A stretch of DNA of 6,008 nt from positions 1 to 6,008 of the forward strand of contig JAICJW010000288.1 of the NCBI GenBank assembly GCA_025928215.1, written 5' to 3'. Source of the DNA: Chloroflexia bacterium. GTDB taxonomy: Bacteria; Chloroflexota; Chloroflexia; Thermomicrobiales; JALYUS01. Position 1 is the stretch's first letter. Each line of letters begins with the position of its first letter. Shown one piece after another: positions 5,412-6,008 of this stretch. A program made the position numbers and the translations under genes. The notes under the pieces were generated by a model. That model was not told where the DNA came from, searched no databases, and saw only the letters and a list, made by a program, of their open reading frames with translations.

Positions 5412-6008
5412 ATGACGAGACGAGGGGTGGTGGTGAACGCGGGGCGGATGCTGGCGGACCTCGCCGCGCTCGACCGGATCGGGCGGACAGAAGCGGGGCT
5501 GTTTCGTGTCGCATGGTCGCCCGCCTATCGCGAGGGGCTGGAATGGCTGCGCGGGCGCTTTGAGGAGGCCGGGCTGGCGGCTGCGGAGGATGCGGCGACG
5601 AACATGTGGGGCCGCTGGCAGGTGGGCAGTGGCCCCGCACTCCTGCTTGGCTCGCATATAGACAGCGTACCGAATGGCGGCACATTCGATGGCGCGTTCG
5701 GTGTGCTCGCCGCGCTGGAAGTCGTGCGGACACTGCGCGAGGCGGGGATCACGCCGCCCTTCCCGCTCGCCGCCGTCGCCTGGGCGGACGAGGAGGGGGC
5801 GCGCTTCGGCACGGGCTTCTTCGGCAGCATGGCCTTCGTCGGCACACCGATTGTGGACGATTATGTCACGATTGCCGGGCCGGGAGCGCGGGAGGCGCTG
5901 GCCGCCTCGGGCGTCCAACTGGACGACCTTGCCAGTGTCGCGGCGCAACGGGCGGATGTTGGCGCGTATCTCGAAATGCACATCGAACAGGGGCCGCGCC
6001 TCGAAGCG
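5412..6008 (+). CDS. M20-family amidohydrolase (carbamoylase / allantoate amidohydrolase group), N-terminal part
   Basis: The frame stays open to the window end, giving 199 residues of a protein usually about 400-420 long, so the 3' end lies outside. These binuclear-metal enzymes hydrolyse N-carbamoyl amino acids, beta-ureidopropionate or allantoate, releasing ammonia and CO2 in hydantoin, pyrimidine or purine breakdown. Expected metal-site motifs are present in order: GSHIDSVPNGGTFDGAFGV (80-98, ligands H82 and D93), WADEEGARFGTGFFGS (124-139, E127 or E128), and YLEMHIEQGPRLE (186-198, H190). The start RINAGRMLADL-like region is represented here by VVVNAGRMLADLAALDRIG (6-24), typical of the family. 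ATG 5412 has a good SD (TGGAGG, 7 bases). The C-terminal dimerisation domain and substrate-specific residues are not visible, so allantoate amidohydrolase, N-carbamoyl-L-amino acid hydrolase and beta-ureidopropionase cannot be told apart. The inverted-repeat element just upstream may affect its expression. Confidence 0.93.
   Translation, partial: MTRRGVVVNAGRMLADLAALDRIGRTEAGLFRVAWSPAYREGLEWLRGRFEEAGLAAAEDAATNMWGRWQVGSGPALLLGSHIDSVPNGGTFDGAFGVLAALEVVRTLREAGITPPFPLAAVAWADEEGARFGTGFFGSMAFVGTPIVDDYVTIAGPGAREALAASGVQLDDLASVAAQRADVGAYLEMHIEQGPRLEA

Noticed and set aside
5305..5415. Short plus-strand frame from the element's centre whose TGA overlaps the amidohydrolase ATG (ATGA)
   Set aside because: It looks like a coupled leader peptide, but it has only a poor SD and consists largely of the right repeat arm (SAFSASLRF); the overlap is probably chance.
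5117..5563. Plus-strand 148-codon frame running through the inverted-repeat element (contains NRRDAENAEKHR and LRSLRLCG)
   Set aside because: Those peptides are translations of the repeat arms, and the frame overlaps two better supported genes; such repeat-derived frames are common annotation artefacts.
1..6008. CRISPR array, tRNA/rRNA, transposase, toxin-antitoxin or defence genes
   Set aside because: I looked on both strands and found no regularly spaced direct repeats, no tRNA-like cloverleaf and no matching protein motifs.

Overview
This is a GC-rich bacterial window with short intergenic gaps, frequent GTG/TTG starts and good Shine-Dalgarno motifs. It holds seven protein genes, the first and last cut by the window edges. 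The species cannot be read from the sequence. The GC-rich coding, the cmk-plsC pair and the dispersed-repeat-like elements would suit Chloroflexota, Armatimonadota or a similar free-living lineage, but that is a weak inference.

Region 1 (1-2764, + strand) is a tightly coupled cluster: the end of cytidylate kinase (cmk), a PlsC-type acyltransferase whose GTG overlaps the cmk stop, and a 525-residue TPR protein whose ATG overlaps the plsC stop. The overlaps (4 bases each) imply one transcript with translational coupling. The cluster joins CMP/dCMP phosphorylation to phosphatidic acid synthesis. The TPR protein has an unknown role and a long acidic/proline-rich linker that contains palindromic, repeat-like DNA.

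Region 2 (2765-3395) is an intergenic stretch with a candidate promoter and a tiny SD-preceded reading frame, followed by nucleoside diphosphate kinase (ndk). Ndk and Cmk both act in nucleotide phosphorylation but lie in separate transcription units here.

Region 3 (3396-4913) has an MFS transporter on the minus strand. It converges on ndk with an 18-base gap and a small hairpin. A 219-base AT-richer divergent promoter region separates it from the next gene.

Region 4 (4914-6008, + strand) has a 107-residue protein of unknown function, then a 137-base element with perfect 29-bp inverted terminal repeats. The start of an M20-family amidohydrolase of the carbamoylase / allantoate amidohydrolase group follows immediately, and its Shine-Dalgarno begins 12 bases after the element.

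Most of the window is ordinary housekeeping and metabolic sequence. I see no defence system, CRISPR array, RNA gene, transposase or clear new multi-gene system. The parts most worth a second look are the inverted-repeat element in the leader of the amidohydrolase gene, the palindromic insert inside the TPR gene, and the unexplained short frame upstream of ndk.
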